From NCBI GenBank assembly GCA_024689165.1, contig JAILDS010000072.1, positions 1 to 22,125 of the forward strand: a stretch of DNA of 22,125 nt, read 5' to 3'. Below are positions 6,363 through 14,327 of the stretch, piece after piece. The stretch is from Clostridia bacterium (lineage in GTDB: Bacteria; Bacillota; Clostridia; Oscillospirales; Acutalibacteraceae). Numbering within the stretch: the first letter of the stretch is position 1; every line of letters begins with the position of its first letter. A program made the translations under genes and the position numbers. The notes beneath the pieces are model-generated. The model saw only the letters and a list, made by a program, of their open reading frames with translations, ran no database searches and was not told the origin of the DNA.

Positions 6363-6740
6363 ATGGCAGACAAACAGATAGACGAGTCGATGGAAGTCGC
6401 ATCCGTCGCCCGCGCTTCGGCTACCTTTATAAGGATCGCTCCCCGCAAGGTGCAGATAGTGCTCGACCTCATCCGCAGCAAGCCTGTTGAAGAGGCGCGC
6501 GCGATCCTGAAGTTCACGCCCAAGTCGGCGTGCGAGCCGGTCCTCAAGCTCCTCGACAGCGCCATCGCCAACGCCGACAACAACTTCGGCATGGATGTTT
6601 CGTCGCTTTACGTCGCGGAGTGCTCCGTAAGCCAGGGCCCGACGCAGAAGCGTATCCGCCCCAGAGCTCACGGCAGAGCGTACCGCATCAACAAAAAGAC
6701 CTCGCATATCTATATCACGCTCAAAGAAGCGGAAAGCTGA
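6363..6740 (+). CDS. rplV: 50S ribosomal protein L22 with N-terminal extension
   Basis: A 125-residue L22. L22 spans the 50S subunit and its beta-hairpin lines the exit tunnel opposite L4, a site linked to macrolide response. The canonical protein (about 110 residues) begins around residue 13 here (VASVARASATFIRIAPRKV); an extra acidic stretch of about 12 residues precedes it. The hairpin (QGPTQKRIRPRAHGRAYRI) is intact. ATG 6363 is the only start with a nearby Shine-Dalgarno (GGAAAGGAG), so the extension is probably real. Confidence 0.96.
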   Translation: MADKQIDESMEVASVARASATFIRIAPRKVQIVLDLIRSKPVEEARAILKFTPKSACEPVLKLLDSAIANADNNFGMDVSSLYVAECSVSQGPTQKRIRPRAHGRAYRINKKTSHIYITLKEAES

Positions 6741-6758
6741 GAGAGGAGGAACCGATAA

Positions 6759-7436
6759 ATGGGACAGAAAATAAACCCCAACGGACTTCGCGTAGGCGTC
6801 ATCCATGACTGGGAGAGCCGCTGGTACGCGGATAAGGCGAACTTCGGCGACACTCTCGTCAGCGACAACAAGGTCAGGGCTTACCTGCTCGACCTGCTCG
6901 CTCCCGCCGGCGTGCCGAAGATAGAGATAGAGCGCGACAACAAGCGCGTCCGCATCAACATCCACTGCGCCAAGCCGGGCATGGTCATCGGCAGAGGCGG
7001 CAGCGAGATAGAGAAGCTCAAGGCCACCTGCAAAGAGCTCATCGGCGCGAACAAGGACGTTTACATCAACATCATCGAAATCAAGCAGCCCGATCTCAAC
7101 GCTCAGCTCGTTGCCGAGAAGATCGCCGCCCAGCTTGAGAAGAGGGCTTCCTACCGCAGAGCCATAAAGCAGTCCATCGGTTCTACCATGCGTCTCGGCG
7201 CAAGGGGAATCAAGATCCAGGTCGGCGGCAGGCTCAACGGCGCGGAGATCGCGCGCTCGGACTGCTACAAGGAAGGCACTATCCCGCTTCAGACGATCCG
7301 CGCCGACATCGATTACGGCTTTGCCGAGGCGAAGACTACCTACGGCAGGATCGGCATCAAGGTCTGGATATACAGAGGCGAAGTCCTTCAGAGCGTCCGC
7401 AGGGAGCGTTCTTACAGAAACAACAGGAGGGGCTGA
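6759..7436 (+). CDS. rpsC: 30S ribosomal protein S3
   Basis: A 225-residue S3, which forms the mRNA entry channel with S4 and S5. The N-terminal GQKINPNGLRVGVIHDW is typical; a type-2 KH RNA-binding domain follows, with the GxxG loop in GMVIGRGGSEIEKL near residue 70; the C-terminal domain includes GARGIKIQVGGRLNGAEIAR. The Shine-Dalgarno for rplP is located in its last codons. Confidence 0.98.
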   Translation: MGQKINPNGLRVGVIHDWESRWYADKANFGDTLVSDNKVRAYLLDLLAPAGVPKIEIERDNKRVRINIHCAKPGMVIGRGGSEIEKLKATCKELIGANKDVYINIIEIKQPDLNAQLVAEKIAAQLEKRASYRRAIKQSIGSTMRLGARGIKIQVGGRLNGAEIARSDCYKEGTIPLQTIRADIDYGFAEAKTTYGRIGIKVWIYRGEVLQSVRRERSYRNNRRG

Positions 7437-7439
7437 CAG

Positions 7440-7868
7440 ATGTTAATGCCTAAACGCGTGAAATACCGCAGAGTACAGAGAGGCCGCCTTAAGGGCGCTG
7501 CTCACAGAGGCACTACGGTCACATACGGCGATTACGGCCTTACCGCTCTCGAGCCGGCGTGGATCACCGCCAACCAGATCGAGGCAGCCCGTGTTGCCAT
7601 GACAAGATCCATCAAGCGCGGCGGTCAGGTCTGGATCAAGATCTTCCCCGACAAGCCCGTGACCGAGAAGCCCGCTGAGACCCGAATGGGTTCGGGTAAA
7701 GGTTCGCCCGAGTACTGGGTCGCGGTCGTAAAGCCCGGCAGAGTCATGTTCGAGATCGCCGGCGTCGACGAAGCTACCGCGAGGGAGGCCATGAGGCTTG
7801 CCGCCAACAAGCTCCCCATCAAGTGCAAGTTCGTCACTAAGACAGGAACGGAGGGCGCGGCGCAATGA
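7440..7868 (+). CDS. rplP: 50S ribosomal protein L16
   Basis: A 142-residue L16, which contacts the A-site tRNA elbow and is needed in late 50S assembly. Recognised by MLMPKRVKYRRVQRGRLKG at the start and by KPVTEKPAETRMGSGKGSPEYWVAVVKPG in the centre. ATG 7440 gives the usual MLxPKRVKYRR opening and lies nine bases after GGAGG; the next in-frame ATG (7446) would lose it. The end overlaps rpmC by four bases. Confidence 0.97.
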   Translation: MLMPKRVKYRRVQRGRLKGAAHRGTTVTYGDYGLTALEPAWITANQIEAARVAMTRSIKRGGQVWIKIFPDKPVTEKPAETRMGSGKGSPEYWVAVVKPGRVMFEIAGVDEATAREAMRLAANKLPIKCKFVTKTGTEGAAQ

Positions 7869-8065
7869 AAGCAAGCGAACTGAGAAAGAAATCCGCCGCC
7901 GAGCTTGAGACTCAGCTCACCGAGCTCAAGGACGAGCTCTTCAAGCTCAGGTTCCAGCAGGCGACAAACCAGATAGAAAACACCGCGAGAATCAAGGCCG
8001 TCAAGAAGGACATTGCCAGAGTTCTGACTCTTCAGAACGAGGCGGCTCTCGGCGGCGACAGGTAA
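7865..8065 (+). CDS. rpmC: 50S ribosomal protein L29
   Basis: A 66-residue helical hairpin protein of the 50S tunnel exit, beside L23. It opens with MKASELRKKSAAELETQLTEL and contains the family FKLRFQQATNQIENTARIKAVKKDIARV. The start overlaps the rplP stop (ATGA), so it is probably translated by termination-reinitiation. Confidence 0.96.
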   Translation: MKASELRKKSAAELETQLTELKDELFKLRFQQATNQIENTARIKAVKKDIARVLTLQNEAALGGDR

Positions 8066-8079
8066 GGAGGAGGTACGCT

Positions 8080-8337
8080 ATGGCAGACAGAAACCTCAGA
8101 AAGACGCGCGTCGGCATCGTCACGTCCGATAAAATGGACAAGACCGTCGTCGTTACCGTCAAGGACCGCGTAAAGCATCCTCTTTACAAGAAGATAGTCA
8201 ACCACACGATCAAGCTCAAAGCGCACGACGAGAACAACGAGTGCGGCATAGGCGACCGTGTGCTCGTGATGGAGACCCGCCCCATCTCCAAGGATAAGAG
8301 ATGGCGCGTCGCCCGCATCATCGAGAAGGCGAAGTAA
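8080..8337 (+). CDS. rpsQ: 30S ribosomal protein S17
   Basis: An 85-residue OB-fold protein that binds the lower body of 16S rRNA early in 30S assembly. Key stretch: KTRVGIVTSDKMDKTVVVTV at residues 8-27, then HPLYKK and the C-terminal ETRPISKDKRWRVARIIEKAK. Length and start (GGAGGAGG upstream) are standard; the 14-base gap from rpmC indicates one operon. Confidence 0.97.
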   Translation: MADRNLRKTRVGIVTSDKMDKTVVVTVKDRVKHPLYKKIVNHTIKLKAHDENNECGIGDRVLVMETRPISKDKRWRVARIIEKAK

Positions 8338-8349
8338 GGAGGCGCTACC

Positions 8350-8718
8350 GTGATTCAACAGCAGACTTTATTGAAGGTGGCGGACAACACGGGCGCTAAG
8401 GAGCTTATGTGCATCCGCGTCCTCGGCGGCACCGGCAGAAAGTACGCCAACATAGGCGACGTCATAGTGGCGTCGGTCAAGAAAGCGGCTCCGGGCGGCG
8501 TCGTCAAGAAGGGCGAAGTCGTCAGGGCGGTCGTGGTCCGTACCGCAACGGGCGTTCGCCGCGACGACGGCACCTATATCCGCTTCGACGAGAACGCCGC
8601 CGTTATCATCAAGGACGACAAGACCCCCAGAGGCACCCGTATCTTCGGGCCGGTCGCCAGAGAGCTTCGCGCCAGGGATTACACCAAGATACTCTCCCTC
8701 GCTCCGGAAGTTCTGTAA
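8350..8718 (+). CDS. rplN: 50S ribosomal protein L14, GTG start
   Basis: A 122-residue L14, which sits at the subunit interface and forms bridge B8. The sequence opens with (M)IQQQTLLKVADNTGAKELMCIRVLGG and ends with ...RDYTKILSLAPEVL, the full family length. The initiation codon is GTG at 8350, with GGAGG upstream; no in-frame ATG exists near it, and starting later would cut off the conserved first strand. Non-ATG initiation is uncommon for such a highly expressed protein. Confidence 0.97.
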   Translation: MIQQQTLLKVADNTGAKELMCIRVLGGTGRKYANIGDVIVASVKKAAPGGVVKKGEVVRAVVVRTATGVRRDDGTYIRFDENAAVIIKDDKTPRGTRIFGPVARELRARDYTKILSLAPEVL

Positions 8719-8731
8719 CGGGAGGCACAGT

Positions 8732-9058
8732 ATGAGTAAAAAAGTACACGTCAGAACCGGCGATACCGTCATCGTCATCAACGGCAAGGACAGAGGCAGG
8801 AAGGGCAAGGTCCTTCAGGTCAGCCCCTCCGAAGGCAAGGTCATCGTCGAGAAGGTCAACATAGCCACCAAGCACGTCAAGCCGCGCACGGCCCAGGAGC
8901 CCGGCGGACTTGTCAAGGCGGAGGCGGCGCTCTACGCCGACAAGGTGCAGCTCGTCTGCCCCAAGTGCGGCAGACCCACCAGAGTCGGTCACGTTATCGA
9001 GAACGGCAAGAAGCTTCGCGTTTGCAAGAAGCCCGATTGCCAGGCGCATTTTGAGTAA
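8732..9058 (+). CDS. rplX: 50S ribosomal protein L24 with C-terminal zinc-ribbon-like cysteines
   Basis: A 108-residue L24, an assembly initiator at the 5' end of 23S rRNA. The KOW motif (residues 8-30, DTVIVINGKDRGRKGKVLQV) is followed by the family loop KVNIATKHVKPRTAQEPGG. At the C-terminus Cys76 and Cys79 (CPKC) and Cys98 and Cys103 could bind zinc; the second pair is spaced Cys-x4-Cys rather than Cys-x2-Cys. GGAGG precedes ATG. Confidence 0.97.
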   Translation: MSKKVHVRTGDTVIVINGKDRGRKGKVLQVSPSEGKVIVEKVNIATKHVKPRTAQEPGGLVKAEAALYADKVQLVCPKCGRPTRVGHVIENGKKLRVCKKPDCQAHFE

Positions 9059-9070
9059 GGAGGGAGAGAC

Positions 9071-9610
9071 ATGGCAAGGCTTAAAACTTTGTATACCGAG
9101 CAGGTCGCTCCCGCTCTGATGAAAAAGTTCAACTACAAGAGCGTCATGCAGATCCCGAAGCTTGACAAGATCGTTGTCAACGTCGGTGCGGGCGAGGCCA
9201 AGGACAATGCCAAGGCCCTCGACGCGATCATTCATGACATCAGCGTGATCACCGGTCAGAAGCCCATCGTGTGCAACGCGAAGAAGTCCGTCGCTAACTT
9301 CAAGCTCCGCGCGGGCATGCCCAACGGCGTCAAGGTGACCCTCAGGGGCGATAGGATGTACGAGTTCCTCGACAGGTTCTTCAACCTCGCTCTCCCGAGA
9401 GTCCGCGACTTCCGCGGCATCAATCCCGACGCCTTCGACGGCAGGGGCAACTACGCCGTCGGCGTGAAGGAACAGCTTATCTTCCCGGAGATCGACTTCG
9501 ACAAGATCGACAAGGTCCGCGGCATGGACATCTGCATCGTCACTACCGCGAAGACCGACGAAGAGGCCAGAGAGCTCCTCGCTCTCATGGGCGCACCGTT
9601 TGCCAAGTAA
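9071..9610 (+). CDS. rplE: 50S ribosomal protein L5
   Basis: A 179-residue L5, which binds 5S rRNA with L18 in the central protuberance and contacts the P-site tRNA. Signature regions: MQIPKLDKIVVNVGAGEA, then KKSVANFKLRAGMPNGVKVTLRG and the C-terminal FPEIDFDKIDKVRGMDICIVTTA. Full length. It ends 10 bases before rpsZ, whose Shine-Dalgarno directly follows its stop. Confidence 0.98.
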   Translation: MARLKTLYTEQVAPALMKKFNYKSVMQIPKLDKIVVNVGAGEAKDNAKALDAIIHDISVITGQKPIVCNAKKSVANFKLRAGMPNGVKVTLRGDRMYEFLDRFFNLALPRVRDFRGINPDAFDGRGNYAVGVKEQLIFPEIDFDKIDKVRGMDICIVTTAKTDEEARELLALMGAPFAK

Positions 9611-9620
9611 GGAGGACACG

Positions 9621-9806
9621 ATGGCTAAGAAATCACAGAAGGTCAGACAGGCAAGGCCTGCCAAGTTCTCCACGAGGGAATATAACAGGTGCAAGATCTG
9701 CGGCAGACCGCACGCTTACCTCCGCAAGTACGGCGTATGCCGCATATGCTTCAGGAAGCTTGCTCACGCCGGTCAGATCCCCGGAGTCAAAAAGGCGAGC
9801 TGGTAA
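9621..9806 (+). CDS. rpsZ: 30S ribosomal protein S14, zinc-binding type Z
   Basis: A 61-residue short (C+) S14. The zinc knuckle is Cys24-x2-Cys27 and Cys40-x2-Cys43; the C-terminus GQIPGVKKASW is typical. This short form is the standard S14 in Firmicutes, while many bacteria carry a longer zinc-free form for zinc starvation; no second copy is in the window. ATG 9621 follows GGAGGACACG; an upstream in-frame extension to 9600 overlaps rplE and is not used. Also called rpsN type Z. Confidence 0.97.
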   Translation: MAKKSQKVRQARPAKFSTREYNRCKICGRPHAYLRKYGVCRICFRKLAHAGQIPGVKKASW

Positions 9807-9825
9807 TTTTCAAGGAGGTTACACG

Positions 9826-10224
9826 ATGCAAATCACCGATCCGATTGCCGATATGCTCACCAGAATCCGCAACGCGAATTCCGCGAAGCATGATACGGTC
9901 AGTGTGCCCGCGTCCAACGAGAAAAAGGCCATAGCTCAGATCCTCGTTGACGAAGGGTATATAAAGAACTTCAGAGTAATCGAAGACGGCAAGCAGGGCG
10001 TTATCCTTATCACCCTCAAGTACGGCGCGAACAAGACGAGGATCCTCCAGGGCCTTCGCCGCGTGTCCAAGCCCGGTCTTCGCATCTACGCGGGCGTCGA
10101 GAATATGCCCAAGGTCATGAGAGGTCTCGGAGTCGCGATAATCTCGACTTCCAAGGGCATCATGACCGATAAGGAAGCCCGTAAGAACAACGTCGGCGGC
10201 GAAGTCCTCGCCTACATCTGGTAA
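9826..10224 (+). CDS. rpsH: 30S ribosomal protein S8
   Basis: A 132-residue S8, a central-domain 16S rRNA binder. In E. coli it represses the spc operon. It starts ITDPIADMLTRIRNAN and ends with STSKGIMTDKEARKNNVGGEVLAYIW, both hallmark regions. ATG 9826 follows AAGGAGG; the much longer in-frame extension to 9760 lies over rpsZ and lacks its own Shine-Dalgarno. Confidence 0.98.
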   Translation: MQITDPIADMLTRIRNANSAKHDTVSVPASNEKKAIAQILVDEGYIKNFRVIEDGKQGVILITLKYGANKTRILQGLRRVSKPGLRIYAGVENMPKVMRGLGVAIISTSKGIMTDKEARKNNVGGEVLAYIW

Positions 10225-10236
10225 GGGGGTGCTCCG

Positions 10237-10779
10237 ATGTCACGTATAGGCAAAATGCCCATCACCGTCCCCGCCGGGGTCGACGTCAAGATAGACGGGC
10301 ATACCGTTACAGCAAAGGGTCCCAAGGGTGAGCTCACCGGCACGTTTTCCGACATAATCGTGATAGAGCAGGACGGAGCCGTTATCAACGTCACCAGGAG
10401 CAGCGACGCTCCGGCGGCAAGATCGCTCCACGGTCTCACGCGCACCCTTGTCGACAACATGGTCCAGGGCGTAGCCACGGGCTTCAGCAAAAAGCTCGAG
10501 GTCGTGGGCGTCGGCTACCGTGCCCAGGTTCTTCCGGAAGGGCTCGAGCTGACCGTGGGTTATTCCCATAAGGTGGTAATGCCCGCTCCCGAAACCATTA
10601 CCGTTGAGTGCCCGAATGCCAACACGATCGTTATATCCGGTCCCGACAAGGTCAAGGTCGGCCAGTTTGCCTCGGAGGTCAGGGGCGTAAGACCCCCCGA
10701 GCCCTACCACGGCAAAGGAATCAGATACAGCGACGAGGTCATCCACCTCAAAGAAGGCAAGGCCGGCAAGGCTAAGTAA
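10237..10779 (+). CDS. rplF: 50S ribosomal protein L6
   Basis: A 180-residue L6 made of two similar domains, located near the factor-binding site and sarcin-ricin loop. It opens with SRIGKMPITVPAGVDVKIDG; the second domain holds GVGYRAQV and ends with RPPEPYHGKGIRYSDEVIHLKEGKAGK (residue 150 onward), the signature C-terminus. Standard length; GGGGG-type Shine-Dalgarno 12 bases after rpsH. Confidence 0.98.
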   Translation: MSRIGKMPITVPAGVDVKIDGHTVTAKGPKGELTGTFSDIIVIEQDGAVINVTRSSDAPAARSLHGLTRTLVDNMVQGVATGFSKKLEVVGVGYRAQVLPEGLELTVGYSHKVVMPAPETITVECPNANTIVISGPDKVKVGQFASEVRGVRPPEPYHGKGIRYSDEVIHLKEGKAGKAK

Positions 10780-10794
10780 AAGGAGTGAGATAAG

Positions 10795-11154
10795 ATGGTT
10801 TCGAGACCCGATTCAAACAAAGCAAGGCAGCGCAGGCATAAGAGAGTCCGCGCCAAGGTTAAGGGCACAGCCTCTTGTCCGCGCCTGAGCGTCTTCCGCT
10901 CCCTTAACAACATCTACGCGCAGGTCATCGACGACGAAAAGGGCGTGACCCTTACGTCCGCTTCCAGCGCTGAAAAGTCCTTCACCGAGTACGGCGGCAA
11001 CAAGGACGCCGCTGCCAAGGTAGGCAAGCTCGTGGCCGAGAGAGCCGTCGAGAAGGGTATCACCGAGGTCGTTTTCGATCGTGGCGGATACGTCTACCAC
11101 GGCAGGGTCCAGGCCCTTGCCGACGGCGCTCGCGAGGGCGGACTCAAATTCTGA
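10795..11154 (+). CDS. rplR: 50S ribosomal protein L18
   Basis: A 119-residue 5S rRNA-binding protein that brings 5S rRNA into the central protuberance with L5. The basic N-terminus (RQRRHKRVRAKVKGT) leads to RLSVFRSLNNIYAQVIDD; the end FDRGGYVYHGRVQALADGAREGGLKF is the family signature. The N-terminus is slightly longer than the shortest homologues. AGGAG lies upstream of ATG. Confidence 0.97.
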   Translation: MVSRPDSNKARQRRHKRVRAKVKGTASCPRLSVFRSLNNIYAQVIDDEKGVTLTSASSAEKSFTEYGGNKDAAAKVGKLVAERAVEKGITEVVFDRGGYVYHGRVQALADGAREGGLKF

Positions 11155-11173
11155 GAAAGGAAGGTAATTGATT

Positions 11174-11674
11174 TTGGCAAGGTACGAAAGAGAACAGTCC
11201 GAGTATCAGGAGAGAGTCGTCGCCATCAACCGTGTTTCCAAGACGGTCAAGGGCGGTCGTATCTACAAATTCGCGGCTCTCGTCGTCGTCGGCGATGAAA
11301 AGGGCACCGTAGGCTTCGGCCTCGGCAAGTCCGGCGAAGTCCCCGACGCTATCCGCAAGGGTATCGACGACGCGAAGAAGAATATGTTCAAGGTAGCTCT
11401 CAAGGGAACCACCATTCCCTTCGAGGTCACCGGAAAGTTCGGAGCCGGCGTGGTGCTCATGAAGCCCGCCGCACCCGGTACCGGCGTTATCGCGGGCGGC
11501 CCCGTCCGCGCGGTCGTCGAGACGGTCGGCATCAAGGACATCCGCACCAAGGCTCTTCGCTCCAACAATCCCTGCAACGTTGTCCGCGCCACAATGGACG
11601 GTCTCAGGCAGCTCCGCTCCGCCGAGGACGTCGCTGCGGCGAGGGGCAGGACGGTTGCCGAGATCTTAGGCTGA
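11174..11674 (+). CDS. rpsE: 30S ribosomal protein S5, TTG start
   Basis: A 166-residue S5, at the mRNA entry and decoding region and important for translational accuracy. The S5 double-stranded RNA-binding fold (RVVAINRVSKTVKGGRIYKFAALVVVGD...) and the C-terminal domain with GTGVIAGGPVRAVVE are complete. No ATG exists upstream; TTG 11174 gives the canonical MARYERE opening and lies about nine bases after AAGGAAGG. A second TTG at 11168 is closer to the Shine-Dalgarno and would add two residues. Either way initiation is non-ATG. Confidence 0.97.
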   Translation: MARYEREQSEYQERVVAINRVSKTVKGGRIYKFAALVVVGDEKGTVGFGLGKSGEVPDAIRKGIDDAKKNMFKVALKGTTIPFEVTGKFGAGVVLMKPAAPGTGVIAGGPVRAVVETVGIKDIRTKALRSNNPCNVVRATMDGLRQLRSAEDVAAARGRTVAEILG

Positions 11675-11687
11675 CGAGGTGACGGTC

Positions 11688-11867
11688 ATGGCAAAACAAA
11701 TCAAGCTTGTTAAGAGCCTTATCGGCTCCAAGAAAGATCAGAAGGCCACCGCCTACTCCCTCGGGCTGCGCAAGCCCGGCGACGTTACTGTCCAACCCGA
11801 CAATGCGCAGACCGCCGGCAAGATCAAGAAGATCGGCTTCCTTCTGGAAGTTACCGACGTTGACTGA
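11688..11867 (+). CDS. rpmD: 50S ribosomal protein L30
   Basis: A 59-residue L30 with the compact ferredoxin-like fold. The sequence KQIKLVKSLIGSKKDQKATAYSLGLRKPG matches the family, as does the end IKKIGFLLEVTDVD. ATG 11688 follows GAGGTGA by five bases; a GTG at 11679 lies inside that Shine-Dalgarno and is rejected. It is absent from some bacterial genomes but retained here. Confidence 0.96.
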   Translation: MAKQIKLVKSLIGSKKDQKATAYSLGLRKPGDVTVQPDNAQTAGKIKKIGFLLEVTDVD

Positions 11868-11884
11868 GCGAAAGGACGGCTGAA

Positions 11885-12331
11885 ATGAAATTACACGAAT
11901 TGAACGCTGTTCCGGGCGCCAACAAGCCCGTAAAGCGTATCGGCAGAGGTCCCGGTTCCGGTCAGGGCAAGACCGCCGGCAAGGGCCACAAGGGTCAGAA
12001 AGCCCGCGCCGGCAGAGGCATGCGCCCCGGTTTCGAGGGCGGCCAGATGCCGCTTCAGCGCCGCGTACCCAAGAGGGGCTTCAACAACATCTTCGCGGCC
12101 CCCGATATGGCTATCGTCAATCTGGGCGACCTTGAGGAGCGTTTTGAGGCCGGCGCCGCGGTCGACGCGCAGGCTCTCGTTGACGCCGGTCTCGTCAAGG
12201 ACGCCGGAAACGGCGTAAAGATCCTTGCGGGCGGCGAGCTGACAAAGGCCCTCAACGTCAAAGCCAACGCCTTTTCCGCTTCAGCAAAAGAGAAGCTTGA
12301 ATCTCTCGGCGGAACCGCCGAAACGGTCTGA
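11885..12331 (+). CDS. rplO: 50S ribosomal protein L15
   Basis: A 148-residue L15, a late-assembly 50S protein whose extended N-terminus threads into 23S rRNA. Seen: the Gly/Lys/Arg-rich arm (KRIGRGPGSGQGKTAGKGHKG, residues 19-39, then RPGFEGGQMPLQRRVPKRGF), and the globular C-terminal domain with VKILAGGELTKALNVKANAFSASA. The spacing to secY is 32 bases. Confidence 0.97.
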   Translation: MKLHELNAVPGANKPVKRIGRGPGSGQGKTAGKGHKGQKARAGRGMRPGFEGGQMPLQRRVPKRGFNNIFAAPDMAIVNLGDLEERFEAGAAVDAQALVDAGLVKDAGNGVKILAGGELTKALNVKANAFSASAKEKLESLGGTAETV

Positions 12332-12363
12332 GCGGACTGTAACTGACGGAAAGGGGCTATCAG

Positions 12364-13674
12364 ATGTTAAAAACCTTAAGCAACGCATGGAAGGTACCGG
12401 AACTGCGCAAGAAAATGCTCTACACGGTTCTCATTATCTTCCTCTTCCGCCTCGGAGCGGCGGTTCCCGTGCCGTTCCTCAGCATCACCGGCGGTCTTGT
12501 TGACGAGAGCAACGGCAGTTTCATGAACTACCTGCTTATGATGACCGGTGAAGCGTTCAACTACGGTACGATCTTTGCCCTCGGTATCACCCCGTACATC
12601 AACTCCTCGATCATCATGCAGCTTCTTACCGTTGCCATTCCCGCCCTTGAAAAGCTTTCCAAGGACGAGGACGGCAGGAAGAAGATGGCGCAGATCACCC
12701 GTTATGTCACGGTCGGCCTGGCTCTGCTCCAGTCCACAGCCTACTACGTATACGTCCGTCATTCCGGCTACCTCACCACAGCCGCAGACGGGACCGCGTA
12801 CACAGGCTTCTCCGCCGTATGGCAGGCGATAGTCGTCATAACCATACTGACTGCGGGTTCCACGATGGTCATGTGGCTCGGCGAGCAGATCAACGAAAAG
12901 GGCATAGGCAACGGTATATCCCTGATACTCTTCGCGGGTATCGTTTCCAGGATTCCGACCCTTGCCACCCAGCTCTACCAGACCATGAACCAGGGCGGCG
13001 CTTTCTTCGCTCTCGTACCGCTTTACGTTATCATGCTCCTTGCCACGGTCGTTTTCATCGTCTGGGACGACGGCGCAGAGCGCAGGATCCCGGTGCAGTA
13101 CGCAAAGAGGGTAGTCGGGCGCAAGATGTACGGCGGCCAGAACACGCACATCCCGATCAAGGTGAATATGTCCGGCGTTATGCCCATCATCTTCGCGGGT
13201 TCGATACTCTCGCTGCCTTCCACCATCGAGATGTTCGTCAACCCCCAGGATGGCAGCTTCTGGGACAAGTTCTTCAAGCTCTTCACCACCGAATCATGGT
13301 GGTACGTGCCGATCTACTTCGCCCTGCTCATCGCGTTCGCGTACTTCTATGCTTCGATCCAGTACAACCCTGTTGAGATGGCGAACAACCTTGCCAAGAA
13401 CGGCGGCTCGATCATCGGTATCCGCGCAGGCAAGCCCACCGCGAATTATCTCGCGAAGGTCATCAACAAGATAGTCCTTCTGGGCGCGCTCCTTCTGAGC
13501 GTCGTAGCGCTTACGCCGATCCTCTACACGCAGATAACCACGGCGTTCGGCAAAGGCGTGAACGTAATGGTGGGCGGTACGTCCATCATAATCCTCGTCG
13601 GCGTTGCGCTCGAGACTGTCGAACAGCTCAAGAGCCAGCTGATGATGCGCCATTACTCCAGGTTCCTTGACTGA
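12364..13674 (+). CDS. secY: Preprotein translocase channel subunit SecY
   Basis: A 436-residue integral membrane protein forming the SecYEG channel for secretion and membrane insertion. Ten hydrophobic segments are expected and the sequence alternates accordingly. Family landmarks: LFRLGAAVPVPF in the first segment, FALGITPYINSSIIMQLL around residue 75, RKKMAQITRY, GEQINEKGIGNGISLILFAGI near residue 175, and the cytosolic loop with RRIPVQYAKR. ATG is preceded by AAAGGGG. Its position between rplO and adk is the normal spc operon arrangement. It ends 10 bases before adk. Confidence 0.97.
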   Translation: MLKTLSNAWKVPELRKKMLYTVLIIFLFRLGAAVPVPFLSITGGLVDESNGSFMNYLLMMTGEAFNYGTIFALGITPYINSSIIMQLLTVAIPALEKLSKDEDGRKKMAQITRYVTVGLALLQSTAYYVYVRHSGYLTTAADGTAYTGFSAVWQAIVVITILTAGSTMVMWLGEQINEKGIGNGISLILFAGIVSRIPTLATQLYQTMNQGGAFFALVPLYVIMLLATVVFIVWDDGAERRIPVQYAKRVVGRKMYGGQNTHIPIKVNMSGVMPIIFAGSILSLPSTIEMFVNPQDGSFWDKFFKLFTTESWWYVPIYFALLIAFAYFYASIQYNPVEMANNLAKNGGSIIGIRAGKPTANYLAKVINKIVLLGALLLSVVALTPILYTQITTAFGKGVNVMVGGTSIIILVGVALETVEQLKSQLMMRHYSRFLD

Positions 13675-13684
13675 CGGTGCGGCG

Positions 13685-14323
13685 ATGAATATTATTTTTC
13701 TCGGCGCGCCCGGTGCAGGGAAGGGCACTCAGGCTGAAAAAACGGCCGCAGCGCTCGGCATACCGACGATCTCGACGGGCAACATGATTCGTGCCGCCGT
13801 AAAAAGCGGCACGCCCCTCGGGGAAAAGGTCAAGGACTATATAGACAAAGGTCTTCTGGTCCCCGACGAGACGGTGATCGCCATCGTTGCCGAGCGAATC
13901 AGAGAGCCCGACTGCAGCGGCGGCTTCATCCTCGACGGTTTCCCGCGCACGGTCCCTCAGGCTCAGGCGCTTGAGGACATGGGCGTCAAGATCGACCTCG
14001 TCGTCGATATAGAAGTTGACGACGAATCGATAAAAGAGCGCATGGGCGGCAGAAGGGTCTGTCCCGACTGCGGAGCTACCTACCACGTCGTCACAAAACG
14101 GCCGGCTCACGAGGGCGTTTGCGACAACTGCGGCGCGGAGCTCATCGTCCGCAAGGACGACCTGCCCGAAACCGTAGCCGAAAGGCTGAAGATTTACCAC
14201 GAGCAGACCGAGCCTCTCGAAAGCTTTTACCGCGGCAGAGGCGTCCTCAGACCGGTCAACGGTGCGCAGCCGATCGACCGCGTCACGGCCGAGATACTCG
14301 ACGCAGTCGGAGTCAGGGACTGA
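13685..14323 (+). CDS. adk: Adenylate kinase, zinc-lid form
   Basis: A 212-residue adenylate kinase that interconverts ATP plus AMP with two ADP in the cytoplasm. The P-loop is at residues 7-15 (GAPGAGKGT); the AMP site includes TGNMIRAA; the FILDGFPRT block is at 81-89. The LID carries Cys126-x2-Cys129 and Cys146-x2-Cys149, the structural zinc site usual in Gram-positive enzymes. ATG 13685 is chosen because MNIIFLGAPG is the canonical start; an in-frame TTG at 13667 lies in secY. No strong Shine-Dalgarno is visible, so coupling to secY translation is likely. Confidence 0.97.
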   Translation: MNIIFLGAPGAGKGTQAEKTAAALGIPTISTGNMIRAAVKSGTPLGEKVKDYIDKGLLVPDETVIAIVAERIREPDCSGGFILDGFPRTVPQAQALEDMGVKIDLVVDIEVDDESIKERMGGRRVCPDCGATYHVVTKRPAHEGVCDNCGAELIVRKDDLPETVAERLKIYHEQTEPLESFYRGRGVLRPVNGAQPIDRVTAEILDAVGVRD

Positions 14324-14327
14324 TCGC

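Noticed and set aside
8609..9694. A 361-codon minus-strand frame across rplX and rplE
   Set aside because: Spans several well-defined ribosomal genes in the antisense direction; composition-driven shadow. The same applies to the minus-strand frame at 4897-6009 across rplW and rplB.
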